64,000 nucleotides of DNA, taken from assembly GCA_030062745.1 (NCBI GenBank), contig CP099839.1, forward strand, positions 6,433,115 through 6,497,114. Reading direction: 5' to 3'. Position 1 is the first letter of the stretch, and each line of letters starts with the position of its first letter. Positions 1-10,735 of the stretch are shown one piece after another. Under the pieces are notes generated by a model. The model saw only the letters and a program-made list of their open reading frames with translations, did not search any database and was not told where the DNA came from. The translations under genes and the position numbers were made by a program. The stretch is from Capitulum mitella (Eukaryota; Arthropoda; Thecostraca; Pollicipedomorpha; Pollicipedidae).

Positions 1-1430
1 TTGCATGAGTTTTATAAATCGTTTCCTGTGACTGTTAAAGTATGTCTTTATTGGACACGCATGTGTCACTTTAGGAAATGAAGTGGAGGAGGATGTGCGA
101 GTAGTTTGGGAGCGGAAGACCACATCATGGGTTTCTATAGGGCTGACGATGGAATATATGAGGTCATAGGAGAACCAAGCCGGCGTTATAGACAGAGGGT
201 TGCTTCCTAAACAGAAATTCAGAAAGAAACCATTGGAAACAGGACAGCATTGTTTGTGTGGTTTCAGGTATTATGAAATGGGCCATGGCACTCATCCACG
301 TCAGTTATGAATGATATTCTACATGCCCTGCTTCACCTATAACAGTACAACGTTAGGGTCCTATGATGCTTGCCACTGCAGACATCACTGCAGTTTAGTA
401 AAGGGTCAAGTTAAAAATAAATATAAGTAAAAAAGACACCGGTGAAGGTCATAAAAGTAAAAGATGAAGTAATGAAAAGCCAAGGAGCTTATTGGTATCA
501 AGTGTTAGGGAAAACGGAAATTTGTAAATCCGTGAAAACTGTTTCCTTTTTGTTGCCTTGTCCTGGCCATCAAGCATCACTCCGGCCAGCACTCGAATGC
601 ACCCACTTTAAAGATGCCACTTTTAATGGCAGGTTTTACTGGCAGATTTTAGGTTAACATTTGCGGAGGATTCGACGTAAAAACTGCTGCCAATCGATAA
701 TGTATACAAAAAGTTGCCTTTGTCTGAAGGGGTGCGCTTCTCCGGTCAGCACTAATGTCGTCTGTGATCTCTAAGCCATGGAAGCAGAAACGCATGGAGA
801 GGAAAGGTTAACAGCCCCTCATCGTTCTGTTTTGCTTCAGTTTTTAGCATAAGGTTTTCCTATTTTTTTCCGTTTGGCATGCGCCTAGATGCCGATTTGT
901 CGAAAGTTCATGACAGCTTTCCTCAGGTATCAAAAGCCAGTAAAAAAACGAATCTAAATACTTTTTTCAACTGATTACCCCTACGTCTATGCACGATGCG
1001 GAGGGATACGTTCTGGTGATAGAGATCGGACACGTTGATCGTCGCCGTGGCGGAAGAGCTCTCGAGGCACGTCGATATCACGGCGACATTTGCTCTTGTC
1101 CTCTGATTGCCGGACTTGCTGGATGCCAGGGTGAGGTCGCTGCTGCTGCCTGTAAAGAGAACGTCTGCCATAAAGTACCTGCCACTCATGACGAAAATTT
1201 CTGGATACGTGTTCGAGGTAAGCGTGGATCCATTCAGTACTCAACCCGACAAGAAATCAGCTTTGTGAAACAAGCATGAGATATGCTCATTGTCACCTAT
1301 GAGTTACGCCGCTGTTGCTCATAAAGCCCGTACTCGTATTTACAGTAATCGCAAGGAGCCACCCATGCTCCCCAAGGCACTCTACCTGTGAGCATGTTTC
1401 CTGCACTGGCAACCCTAGCACAACCAGCTC
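1..1430. other. Intergenic DNA, no recognised gene
   Basis: The base composition is mixed and mildly AT-rich. The only open frames are short, for example 71 codons at 442-657 on the plus strand, and none resembles a known protein. No repeat, RNA gene or clear regulatory cluster is visible. Confidence 0.6.
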
Positions 1431-1890
1431 ATTACCAGCGACACGACCACCTTTTCCGCCTCCATTTGCGCACGGCGGCCCGTTAACCGTTGCTGTAAGG
1501 AGGCCCCGGGGAAGGACGGTGCCAGGCCCCTGCGGCGAGCTCCCCCCGCGGGCGCCGCCCCACCGGACCGGACCGGACCGGACTGGACTGGAACAGAACG
1601 GAACGGAACGGAACGGAACGGAACGCGACGCTGCGTCGGACGGACCCGGCGCGCCTGCTGGCGAACGGTGCCGGTCGTTTGGACGTGTTTCGGGGCCGCT
1701 GTGCGTGCCGCCGGCAGGTGCAACTCCGCAGCACCGGCGGCGGCCGGCCGAGCCGTGACGGCCGGGGACGGTCAGTTCCGGCCCGTCCGCGGCGCCCTGG
1801 GAACGCGCAGGCGTCACCACGTCAGCCAACGAGCGGGAGGAGCGCGCTGAGGCCTCCGAACGGCCGCTCCTCGAGTGGTAAGTGGAATCG
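1431..1890. promoter_or_regulatory. GC-rich island 1
   Basis: This is a sharp switch to CpG-dense sequence with a pentanucleotide repeat at its centre. Open frames on both strands rich in R-S-V-P-F-R or similar are products of that repeat. The role is unknown; by analogy with the other islands it could be a regulatory element. Confidence 0.45.
1562..1625. repeat. Pentanucleotide microsatellite (GGACC/GGAAC)n
   Basis: Period-5 tandem array. It begins as GGACC units, passes through GGACT, and ends as pure GGAAC units, so the array drifts along its length. It generates false repetitive open frames on both strands. Confidence 0.9.
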
Positions 1891-2840
1891 TAGTCCCAGG
1901 GCAAGACAGCATTTTTTCATCGTTATTTTGCGTTAATGTCTATCCACATAAATCTACTAAAAGGGATTCTATAACATGTGATGTGCTATACAGCCGCATA
2001 AGAAAGGCGTTCATCGGCTACCACGTACCTTATAAACACCGTGTCCGAACCGTTAACAATGATTACCAGTGGTGACAGAACAGAAAACATAGAATCCCTT
2101 GCAGGTGCCCAATGATGATAGCTGGGTTTTGCATCCCATTCTGCTGCAAGCCCTTTTGCAGCCCATGCCCTCCATGGCCTATGGTGTTTCGCCACGGGCC
2201 TTTTTCAACTTGGAATTTTTCGAACAAAAAAACTTTCTCAGCAATAGCTTGTCAGGTGACTCACTACATCTTCCGAAGTGGTCTGGCCTGGTTTGCCGGT
2301 AATTTTTTCCAGCGACGTTTTTTTCATCATAAAAAACAAATGTGGAAAAGTAAGAAAACGTTAGGTAAGCAAGCTTGCGAAACGGTAAGGAAATATTTAC
2401 TCGTATGCCAGTCTGTCTGTCGTGAAAATCCGTTGCTCACAGCTTTGTTATGCAACGCTTTCTAACGTGACCATCCAACAGCACCAGTTCTCTGTTGCTT
2501 TGGTCAGCCGCACTGGTTCGAAAATGAAACGGTCGAAACTGGCATGCAAGTAAAATAATATCGCATGGCTTTTGATACACAATATTCTTGAAAGAACCTG
2601 CTTTCGGTAAACAACCAACATAGCCGTTGCTTGCATTTCTTTTGATTCGCTCGAACCTTGATCATGAATGGTCTCGGGTTTCGGAATGCCATTTTGGACC
2701 CGGAGTATCGGACTCCTCCAGTCCGCAGAGGTGGCCATCGATTCATCTTGAATTCAAAGAAGCCGCCCGTTGTTTGGACTTGGAATCTCTTCCGTATCGG
2801 CGCATGCGACCTCCCAAGTATTTTGACACTTTTCCTGAAT
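1891..2840. other. AT-richer spacer
   Basis: The composition is mixed, with short unsupported open frames only (for example 2112-2465 plus, 2448-2738 minus). No domain, RNA or repeat is recognised. Confidence 0.55.
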
Positions 2841-4030
2841 GGAGGGGTGGGATTATTAATGCGCCTCGGCCAGCGGTGGCCGGTCGGAGTCGCCTGTTCC
2901 GCCTCGGGTCTGATCGATCACTTAATGAGCCTCCGCGGAGAAAACGGCCTATTACTTACACAAAACACGCGACAATACAGAAATAACCGATTAGTGACCC
3001 TTTCGGTGGCGCGCGGCGCGGCCGGCGGCCGATCGAAGCGGCGGGGGCTGGACGAGAAACAAATTGGCAGCACGGCAGCCCAGGAATGCTGGCCGATGGC
3101 CTTTTCCGGCCGCCCAGCCTGGACACGGGAGCTGGCCGGGCCCTCGGGCTCTGTCTGGGGCGGGGGGATCGTGATGCGATGTTGTGCTGGCCTAGAAAGT
3201 GGGACAGCAACTGCAAGTCTTCTGCCAAAATGTCACTCATCTGGACCTTAGCGCATGATCAGTTTGCATTGTGGTAAACTTCGTGGTTGCAAAACTGTGT
3301 CCCGTACCACAAGCTGCAAATATACCATTTTAGTTTACCTTTACTCAAAGGTTCAGGCAATCTTTCCTAACTTCACCTCCCCACGATCTGGTACTAGAGG
3401 AGCCTGCTCATCTTCCACACCAGCCCGCCATCCCCCGGCTCCAGCCGCCCCTCGGCAGGCCGCGCCGCCGCCGCCGCCGCGCCGCCATCGCCGCGCGGCG
3501 CGGCGCGGCGCGGGTGTCGCATACCTGTTGGTCTGGCGCGCGAGCGCGGCCGATTCGTCACAGCCGACACCGCCAGGCGACGATCTCGTGCCGGCCAGCG
3601 GGGGGCGCCGGCCGAGCTGGGGGTTCCCGATAAAAGAAGAAATGAGCAGTGATGGATCGGCCGAGCGGCGGTCGCCGCGCCACGGTGCCCGGCGCGATGT
3701 TCGCCCGATACGCGGCCGCTGGAAAACAGCGCATCGGTAATTAGGGTGTGCGAATGTTGTGTTAAGTGGGCCGGTTTGTTTGGCGTGCGGCGACTTCTGG
3801 TGTTAGCGGACCGCCCAGGCGGCGCCTGCAACGGCGGCCGCGTATCAGCCGATGTGTCCAGTTCTGGCGCGGCGGAGACGAGCCAGAGCCGGCGACAACA
3901 GACTTTGCACAGGGCCGGCTGAGCTCAGCGCGCGGCGATGTGCGTGTTAGGCGAGATGTGGCGCGGCGGCAGCGTTTTGAGACGCACTGTGCGGTCGGAG
4001 TTCGGGGAAGGTTCAGACAGGCGCATGTTC
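2841..4030. promoter_or_regulatory. GC-rich islands 2a/2b
   Basis: Two CpG-dense blocks (about 2,841-3,190 and 3,410-4,030) are separated by a short AT-rich link. The first opens with GGGATTATTAATGCG, a homeodomain-type core in GC-rich surroundings. The second has a GCC-triplet run near 3,465-3,490. Long open frames here (for example 2658-3251) follow from the scarcity of stop codons and look like no known protein. Confidence 0.4.
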
Positions 4031-6010
4031 AGGGGTCGGCATATTTGCTTTCCAATGTTTGGCAGTGTTTCGTTATGATAACAGTTTTTTGTTTGAAGAT
4101 GCATCAGTGGGTGGCCAAGTTCTTTTGATGCAGATGAGTGTTGCCTACTGTTTCTCGTCAATTGTGCATGCACCGTTCACTCAAAACAATACAAACCGTT
4201 TAACTAACATCTGTCCTCAAACTCCGGGATTCGACTCATCGTGGGTAAAAGCAAGTGCACATCCCTGCTCCCGATTTTCTCTTATTGAAGATGGTGACTC
4301 AACGAAGCACTCAACGGAGCGACGTGAGGCTCTAATTGATGTGATCCTGACATCGTGATACGGATGTCGCGAAGGTCGTTTTGATACGCCGAACGCCTCA
4401 TTGGTATACATATCTCGTCAGAAGAACATTTCCACGGCATGACGTAACCTCGAAACTTGAAATGATCACATCGTGTTTGAATAGAATGGGAAAGAAGAAA
4501 ATTTGCGACCATAACCAGGGGCGTTTATGACTGGAAATTGGCCAAATACAAAAGGTTAAATGTCGACAGCAACGTGCATGCTTTCGGTTGGCAGTTTCTC
4601 AGGACACCATTGGTTTGCTTGGTTTCTTCAACATTTTTGGAGAACCAGGATGGCTGGCCAGCCTCATTTCCCAATGTTTCAAGCACAAAAATTATTTTTG
4701 TGCGACCAAAGGAGTCTCGGCCTCGGTGATGGTTCACACGCAATGCTGAGTCAAAGTACACGTTTTCGTGATGAGGTGACATGCAGTGGCCGAGCCTGGG
4801 CATGCCACCTTCTGAAACCGACACCCGCCGATTCACGGCATGGGACCAACAACAGTCAGACGCTTTACAATCACCTACCGGATATCGTGTTTCTCCTATA
4901 CCAGCAGTCCTGGTTCACCAAAAACACCGCTCTGTATCGCACATAGTGGATTAGATTGAACAGGAACTTTGCTTAGTGGACATCCCGTTTGTCTTAGACG
5001 ACACACAGATAATTGTGGCTCAACGGTAAATTTAATTTGCGTGCCGCAGAAAAAGAACACAAGGCCTGTTGCGCAGTACTTTGGAACGGCTCAAACTTTT
5101 TCAGAGGTGAGCGCAAAGTCCACCTCTTGGATCCCCGGTGAGATAAGGCATTATGCACCGACACGGCTATGCACATGCCTTTCAATAGCAAAAATACTCC
5201 CGTGACCTTCGATCGTGCTAAGAGTTGGGCATTGTGCACTTTTACGTATGGCATCAACGACATGCACCTACGCAATTCAGGCTAAGTGGAAATGTGTGAC
5301 CTAATCTGGGGAACACTGAAGATCAATAAGTGGTTGCGTCAGCTCACTCTCTGAAGTTGATGGTCAAATCAGACGTCATCCAGTCGCACCATCTTTTCGA
5401 ATGATTTGGCTCATGCAAAACACAATGCACTTTGTTAATAATCCGCGCGCCTGCACGCACGTACACAGTCACAAGGATTTCACGACGTTCAAAGAGGTCT
5501 GGAAAACTGGGGTTCGGATATGGACTTAAGGACGAATAATTAAGTCAAAACAGGATACGAACTTCATCATCTTCCTAAAGCTGACATTATCAGCTGAGCC
5601 ATGACATGCAACATAGTAGCATGCAACGTATCCGCATATCATTTGTTTGTATTCAAATGTACGAGCGGTCCTACACTGCAGTGCAATGCAAACGTCCTCC
5701 TTCGATGACATGCATGCATTCCAATATGTGATAGTTAAGCTTCATCGCTTTAAGATTGCGTCTTTGGGTTTGAAACACAATCCTGTAATGATTAGTCACA
5801 GAAGGCTCACGCGTTATTACAAAATCATTTCATGGACCACTGAACGTTCAAAGTGTTACTGTGCTGCTATGCTAGCTACTTGTGTAAATAAAGAACCATT
5901 TGTCCGTTTTCGATCATTATGAAACTTATGAGATTTAAAATGTGTGAAAAATGCTACTAATTCATTCGAGCTTCGAAGAAAACGTTCCCCTAACCAACCC
6001 ACATGCCAAC
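4031..6010. other. AT-rich spacer
   Basis: No gene, tandem array or transposon end is recognised in this stretch. Short open frames such as 4560-4946 plus have no recognisable family. Confidence 0.55.
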
Positions 6011-6690
6011 GTGGGCGCATTACTACGCGCGACGGTGCGACGTAAGGACGACAAGGCGTCTCAATTTTCCGAGCCCTCACGCCTGAGCTACCCTCCAGGA
6101 GAGGCTACTGCACCCGTCGCAGCACTGACGTTCGTCTCCCCGCCCTAAAGCCCGCTGAGCCACCTCCCTTATCCCGGCGCCACCCTCGCGTCGGCCGACC
6201 CCCCGCGCGGGGAGGCGGGGCGGAACGAGGGGGGACCCGGACCGTGTCTGCTCGTCTGATGCGCGGTAACAAGTCCAAGTGACAGGCGTCGGTTTTTGCG
6301 CCGGTCACGGCTGCGAACTCAAACGGGGCGACCAGCCCCACGCGTCTGCGTGCAGGTCTCCCGCCGCCGGCCGGCCAACGGACGGCCAACGACGGCGGAG
6401 AACGGGTATTGGCCGGCCGCGCGCGCCATGCACGCTACGTCGGACCGACACCGGCAATGCGGACTACGCCGGACGAATTCCCACGTGTCAGATTATGTCG
6501 TTACGTCGGACTGACGCTCGCTATGCAGGCCTCGTCGTGCCGGCGCTGGCGTTGGTGGACGGCTGGACTGAGGCTCGCCTGGTGGACTCCGTCGGGCTGG
6601 TGCTCACAGTGCAGAGTGCCTTGGACTGCCACCTGCGGAGGAGCCAGAGAATGCACTGACTGCTGCGAACAGATCGGCGGCGGTCGAGAT
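6011..6690. promoter_or_regulatory. GC-rich island 3
   Basis: CpG-dense block with loose internal repetition of CGGAC/GTCGGAC words around 6,440-6,530. Overlapping open frames on both strands are compositional. No AT-rich homeodomain core is obvious, so it is a weaker regulatory candidate than the islands right of mir-10. Confidence 0.35.
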
Positions 6691-7650
6691 TTGATTAACT
6701 GGACTTCGACTGAAATGAAGTGACGTAATTCTTTGATGGACCAGAAGAAACGCTAATTCAGACAGTTTCTAAGAAGAAAAAATGTATGGTGATCTTCAGC
6801 ACCCGTCATCTAGTCGCATAAAAAACGAACAAGGCCACCTTACATTTGATACTGGTGCCCTTTGCATGACATGCATGGCTTCCAAATGAGGACACTGGAA
6901 AAAAAACAGCTCTGCGAAATTTAACACCGCACCAAGGGAATCGCACCTTAGACGCATGAAGAGGAATAAAAGCCCTGTGAAGTACTCGTAGCTTTTGAGG
7001 GTGGAGCCGTACATGCGCCTCATCCTACACCATGCGGATACCTTCTGAAGGTTAATCCGAGGTTGTCGTTGACGTCGAACTGTTCGCTCAACTTGGGTCT
7101 CCGTCCTGGATGTTTGTCGTAGTCCTCTGGTTGAAGCGACTTGTACGGACCTGCAACCATAAACATTCAGCAGAGCACACAGAGGGCCAGCAGACGCAGC
7201 AAATTGGCTGCCGCAGAGCTGAACGTGTACTTCATCTGTAAAGACAATCCAGAGTGCGTTGCAGAGTATGAATATCGTATGAACAGGACTTGTCATGGTA
7301 ACTAAGTGCCTTATTTTCAAAAAAAAAACCATAAACATTTCCGGTGACTGCACGTTTTCCACAACCAACCGCCGAGTTAACTAATGATGTAGAAAAAAAT
7401 CGAGCATCGAGATGCTGACATGACCAACATGATACCCTGGTAGTCGTCTCTCCTGTTGCTGGCAAAAATCTGACCTTCCCAACTAGCGACATCTCTGTAT
7501 CAATCTGGTCTCTCCCATCTGACTCAGTCCCAGCCTTCTCTGCATGACCTTTTTGCTGGACACTCACCAGCCCATCTGCAGAGTCAGCGCCCTGTGCATT
7601 TTCCCTCTACTAAACTACTCTAGTTCTTCGTGCTGATTCTAAACCACTTA
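6691..7650. other. AT-rich spacer
   Basis: The longest open frame is 190 codons on the minus strand (6796-7368). It has no domain I recognise and no plausible splice context. Nothing else is seen. Confidence 0.5.
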
Positions 7651-7689
7651 AGTCTCTTTCATTTGGCATGGCCTCTTCTCTGCTGAGCC

Positions 7690-7752
7690 CGCGCGAGAAT
7701 TCCCTCCTCTCTCCCTCCCAACCTCTCTTCCCCTCCCTCCCTCCCTCTCGTT
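7690..7752. repeat. Pyrimidine-rich tract (CCCTCC)n
   Basis: Nearly pure C/T run on the plus strand with CTCCCTCC-type units, at the left edge of a GC-rich island. Read on the minus strand it supplies GAGAG words of the kind bound by GAGA factor. Confidence 0.7.
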
Positions 7753-8098
7753 TCTGGCGCCGTCTCTGTACCTGACCCGTAAAGCCTGCTCGGCTGGCGC
7801 CGTCTCTCCGGTCAGTCCGGGCCCGTCTCTCCCAGCTGACGGACCAGGGCACGGCCTGGCCGCCGGCGGCCCGCTTGGCGCGAACCGCCGCCTGATTGCA
7901 GGCTAATATCGCCGCCGCCGCACGGACAAACACACCCGGCTCCTGTGCAAATACCCCTTTCACCTCCGCAGATCTAATCTGCTTACAAAAATCGGAAATC
8001 AGTGCATCATTTATCGTTCTGGGCTGGCAGTCCAACTAAAGGCGGGCATCATTAATCTTATATCGGGTCCCTGGTGCGTCAGATCCCCCGGGACGCCG

Positions 8099-8420
8099 GA
8101 CGGCCGATATTGGGCGCCGGTGGGAGCCGGGCGGCGGCCTGCCCGGGCCGGGCTGGGACGGGCCAGACGGACGGACACACGGACAAACGGATGGACGGAC
8201 GGGTGGACCGACCGACGGACCGACGGACAGGCGGCCGATATTGCACGCCGGTGGAAGCCGGGGCGGCCTGCCCGGACCGGGCAGGCCGCCGGGCCAGACA
8301 GATGGGCGAATGGATGGACGCACAGACGGACGGACGGACGAACGCACAGACGGACGTACGGAAGGACAGACAGACCGGACCGGGCCTGGCCGGACGGTGC
8401 TAGACGGACGGACGGCAAAC
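8099..8420. repeat. Degenerate (GGAC)n satellite with a duplicated unit
   Basis: Two related blocks begin with GGCCGATATTG, near 8,101 and 8,232. Each continues through a CGCCGGTGG(G/A)AGCCGGG stretch and a CGGGCCAGAC word into runs of GGAC, GGACA and GGATG units. A segment of roughly 130 bp containing both unique and satellite sequence has therefore been duplicated. Confidence 0.8.
8263..8289. repeat. Perfect 27-bp palindrome
   Basis: The arm GCGGCCTGCCCGG is followed by one A and then the exact reverse complement CCGGGCAGGCCGC. It lies inside the second duplicated block. The first block has only a half-site, so the palindrome arose or was lost after duplication. Confidence 0.9.
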
Positions 8421-8930
8421 ACAGCCCCAGACCCGCTGTTTCACGCCCACTCAGCGGCAACTTTACGCCAAGCCCGCTGGGAAAAGATGTAAGCCGTTCA
8501 GCAGACCACGGCCGACGAGATCTGTAGACGAACGCTCCCTCTTCGCCCAGACGGCTGCTGGTCACTGAGGTCCTCCTGGCCATCCTGGAGCGAAAGCCCG
8601 GCGGAAGAGGGCTCACGGCCCTCCGTCAGGGAGGGCGTTCATGAAGACGGCTGGCGGCAGCTCAGCCGGTGCAGACAGACCTGCGGACGACCATAGGCGG
8701 ACGCCTGAGATCGCGTTCCCCGAGTCTCGTGGGACAGACCGGCTCGCAGGCGGTCTTCGGTCATGCCGGAGGGCGTCTGAAGAGTGGAGACATCCACCTT
8801 CACGCCAGCTCGTGCCCGGGGCGGCGGCGGCTGTGGACAGGCAGTCCAGCATTAAGAGCCACGGGTTCCCACGCCAGCCGCACACATGGTCACAGGCGGC
8901 CGGAAGTTTACAGACGAACAAACAGGTGTG

Positions 8931-9230
8931 GAACACGTGCGTCTGCGCTGTGTTCATCCACAACGAATGAAGAGCATGGCTGAAGATTTCTGAAAATTAC
9001 TGGCAGGGATGGGGGGGAGGTGCCTGGAGAATATGAATGGTGAACGGTAAACAAGGGAGAGCTTCACAAAGATTTGAGACCATTTGTCTGCAGTCAGTGT
9101 CAGATGTCTAATGTCAAAATATCTTAAGCATATGTGTGTGGGGGGGGGGGGCAGACCCTACCAATCTGCAGGATCCCCATCCATAATAAAGATGATTCAC
9201 TGCGGCAATAATGCGCATGCATATGCAAGC
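8931..9230. other. Short AT-richer spacer with G-run
   Basis: No gene is seen. A run of about ten or more G begins near 9,139. Confidence 0.6.
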
Positions 9231-9690
9231 GTGAATCACGCCAATGGCACGGCAACCACGTGGAACGAACGGCATTCACGCCCGGATACCCACGCGCAGC
9301 CGATGGTCCCAGACCGACCCGGCGAGCCCCGTACACGCGTGCACGGGCCGGGCCGAGCCGGCCGGCGCGACTGCACGGGCCATACATCAGCCGGGCGCGA
9401 GGCCGGCCGACGCGGCGTGTTCGCGCGCCGTGCGGCTCCCAGGCCCGGCCGGGATCACCGCGTGAGCCGCGAGCGCGTGGCCCGCGCGCGCGACAGATTA
9501 GGTGCGGCGCGAGCCATTAGGCCGGCGCTGAAAACGCTAACGACGTCGCTTCAACGGCCGCGCCCGGGCCGCGAAGCGCGAGACGGCGGGGAGTCGGCGA
9601 CGCGGGCGAGTCGGCCCGGGCGGGCGTGGCACGTTCAGGAATACTACCTGGCAGAGCAGCCGAGAAGTTGCTGAAACCGAAACCGCGCTG
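9231..9690. promoter_or_regulatory. GC-rich island 5, downstream of mir-10
   Basis: CpG-dense block on the 3' side of mir-10. It contains GCGAGCCATTAGGCC and AAAACGCTAACGACG cores. Open frames such as 9084-9674 are compositional. It may be a regulatory element; there is no direct evidence of activity. Confidence 0.35.
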
Positions 9691-10091
9691 TCGTCGTTGA
9701 CGCCAAAGGCCCCGTGAATTCTTGGATGAACGGCAGCTGATTCGTCTTCCTCCGATGGCACCTTGCGTCCGACCTGCACAGCTAACCTGCGAACGTTTCC
9801 GGGGAGACATTGCCACTGCCCTGCAAATGATAAATTACGGTGAACAAGGGTCGAATGACAAGTATACTTGGCGTGCATACGTTTCCCAGTGCAATAACAA
9901 CTCCCCGTGGGCGTCAAACACTCCCGAGACTTCCTGGTTTGGGTTTGCAAAGCCGGAAGCCAGGGTGGGCTCTTGCTAGAGCTGTCTGGTTGGCTTGTTC
10001 ACTCATTCATAAATACTTGACTTCATTCATAGTCCTCGACTGCAGCGTGAGCGATCACCATCTTCTGCCGACGAATAATAATGTTCCACAC

Positions 10092-10114
10092 AAACCTCTC
10101 TAGAACCGAATTTG
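10092..10114 (-). ncRNA. mir-10: mature miR-10-3p
   Basis: This 23-nt segment is the 3p product. It equals fly miR-10-3p as remembered, starting CAAAUUCGGUUCUAGAG. Such strong conservation of this arm across arthropods suggests that it is also a functional guide and not only a passenger strand. Confidence 0.92.
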
Positions 10115-10128
10115 TTCTTTCAGTGCTC

Positions 10129-10150
10129 ACAAATTCGGAACTACAGGGTA
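10129..10150 (-). ncRNA. mir-10: mature miR-10-5p
   Basis: This 22-nt segment is the 5p product. It keeps the seed ACCCUGU and the 3' part CCGAAUUUGU of the family. The only difference from the common arthropod sequence I recall is U at position 11, in the centre of the guide, where Argonaute slicing would occur. Seed-based targeting should be unchanged. Confidence 0.93.
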
Positions 10151-10255
10151 GATGTAGAGCATATTGCGGTGACAGGACGGGCTGGCAGCGGCGTTTGACC
10201 GTCTCTGCGTGCTCTCGGGCCAGCCCCTCGCCATCGAACGCCCCGCGGACAGGAT

Positions 10256-10263
10256 TATTTATA
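10256..10263 (-). promoter_or_regulatory. TATA box (TATAAATA) upstream of mir-10
   Basis: The minus strand reads TATAAATA inside otherwise GC-rich DNA, about 100 bp upstream of the mir-10 hairpin. A start about 30 bp downstream would fall near 10,230 and would put the hairpin close to the 5' end of its transcript. No convincing initiator is visible, so promoter activity is inference. A distant pri-miRNA promoter is equally possible. Confidence 0.4.
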
Positions 10264-10429
10264 TCGCGCGCCGGGCCGCGCAGAAGACCAGTGGTCGCCG
10301 CAGTGCGACTGCCGAGACCAGGGTGGGGAAAACCGGGCGGCGCCATCTGAAACACGAGCTGAGCGGCTCAGAAGGACGGCCGGGGAAAGAGGAGGAGGTG
10401 AGAAAATGTCGCAGTGGCCTGGACTGCGG

Positions 10430-10441
10430 TGACGTCACGGC
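10430..10441. promoter_or_regulatory. CRE-like palindrome TGACGTCA
   Basis: The exact octamer TGACGTCA, the core bound by CREB/ATF-type bZIP factors, lies in the island upstream of mir-10. A single short site can arise by chance. Confidence 0.4.
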
Positions 10442-10735
10442 GCAAGGGTTGCGTCTGGAGTATCAAATTGGGGCTTTTAGCACGGCCTGTCCAGACTGGA
10501 GGCCATTAGCGATAGGTTCATTTGTCTGGCGTGTCTGCGGACGTCGACGAGGAAATGTGATGCTGACAAACATCGCCTACTCGCCGCTCTGCCGGCAGAG
10601 TGCGTGGCTGATTTCCGGTCTCGACTCTGCAGCGCTCTCTTCTCGCCGTAAAGCCGCCAGTGGTGAGCGTGGCTGGCTGCGTACGTTGTCTACCTGCGGA
10701 CACACGGGAGAATTCGGTCAAATAGGCCGACATGA

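Larger units (their letters stand above)
7660..8930. promoter_or_regulatory. GC-rich island 4 with duplicated GGAC-rich core
   Basis: CpG-dense block. Its centre is a degenerate GGAC array plus a duplication. The strings of P-S-V-R-P or D-G-R-T-D in open frames of both strands come from that array, so none is annotated as a gene. Confidence 0.4.
10086..10157 (-). ncRNA. mir-10: mir-10 microRNA precursor hairpin
   Basis: This hairpin makes miR-10, a Hox-cluster microRNA that silences target mRNAs through Argonaute. On the minus strand the 5p arm starts with UACCCUGUAG and carries the family seed ACCCUGU. The loop is about 14 nt, and the 3p arm reads CAAAUUCGGUUCUAGAGAGG followed by UUU. The 3p arm and the flank GUGUGG match fly mir-10 as I remember it. 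The stem closes with CUACAU against GUGUGG, allowing wobble pairs. The 5p arm differs from the usual arthropod form at position 11 (U instead of A), outside the seed, where it turns an A-U pair into U-U. The plus strand folds too, but the arm sequences identify the minus strand as the sense one. In arthropods mir-10 lies between Dfd and Scr and is normally read in the same direction as the Hox genes. A GC-rich island with a TATA box lies just upstream. Confidence 0.97.
10158..10735. promoter_or_regulatory. GC-rich island 6, immediately upstream of mir-10
   Basis: CpG-rich block directly 5' of the mir-10 hairpin in its direction of transcription. It contains a minus-strand TATAAATA box, a GTGACGTCACGG word (CRE-like) near 10,430 and scattered TCTCTGC words. 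Its position makes it the best local candidate for a mir-10 promoter or proximal enhancer, but that is inferred from position. Confidence 0.45.

Noticed and set aside
1293..1904. 203-codon minus frame with R-S-V-P-F repeats
   Set aside because: Its core is the GGAAC pentanucleotide repeat.
8011..8616. Frames with P-S-V-R-P or D-G-R-T repeats
   Set aside because: They are produced by the degenerate GGAC satellite; every frame is open because the array has few stops.
10086..10157. mir-10 hairpin read on the plus strand
   Set aside because: The plus strand folds because of symmetry, but the arm and flank sequences match the known gene only on the minus strand. An antisense product would need small-RNA data.
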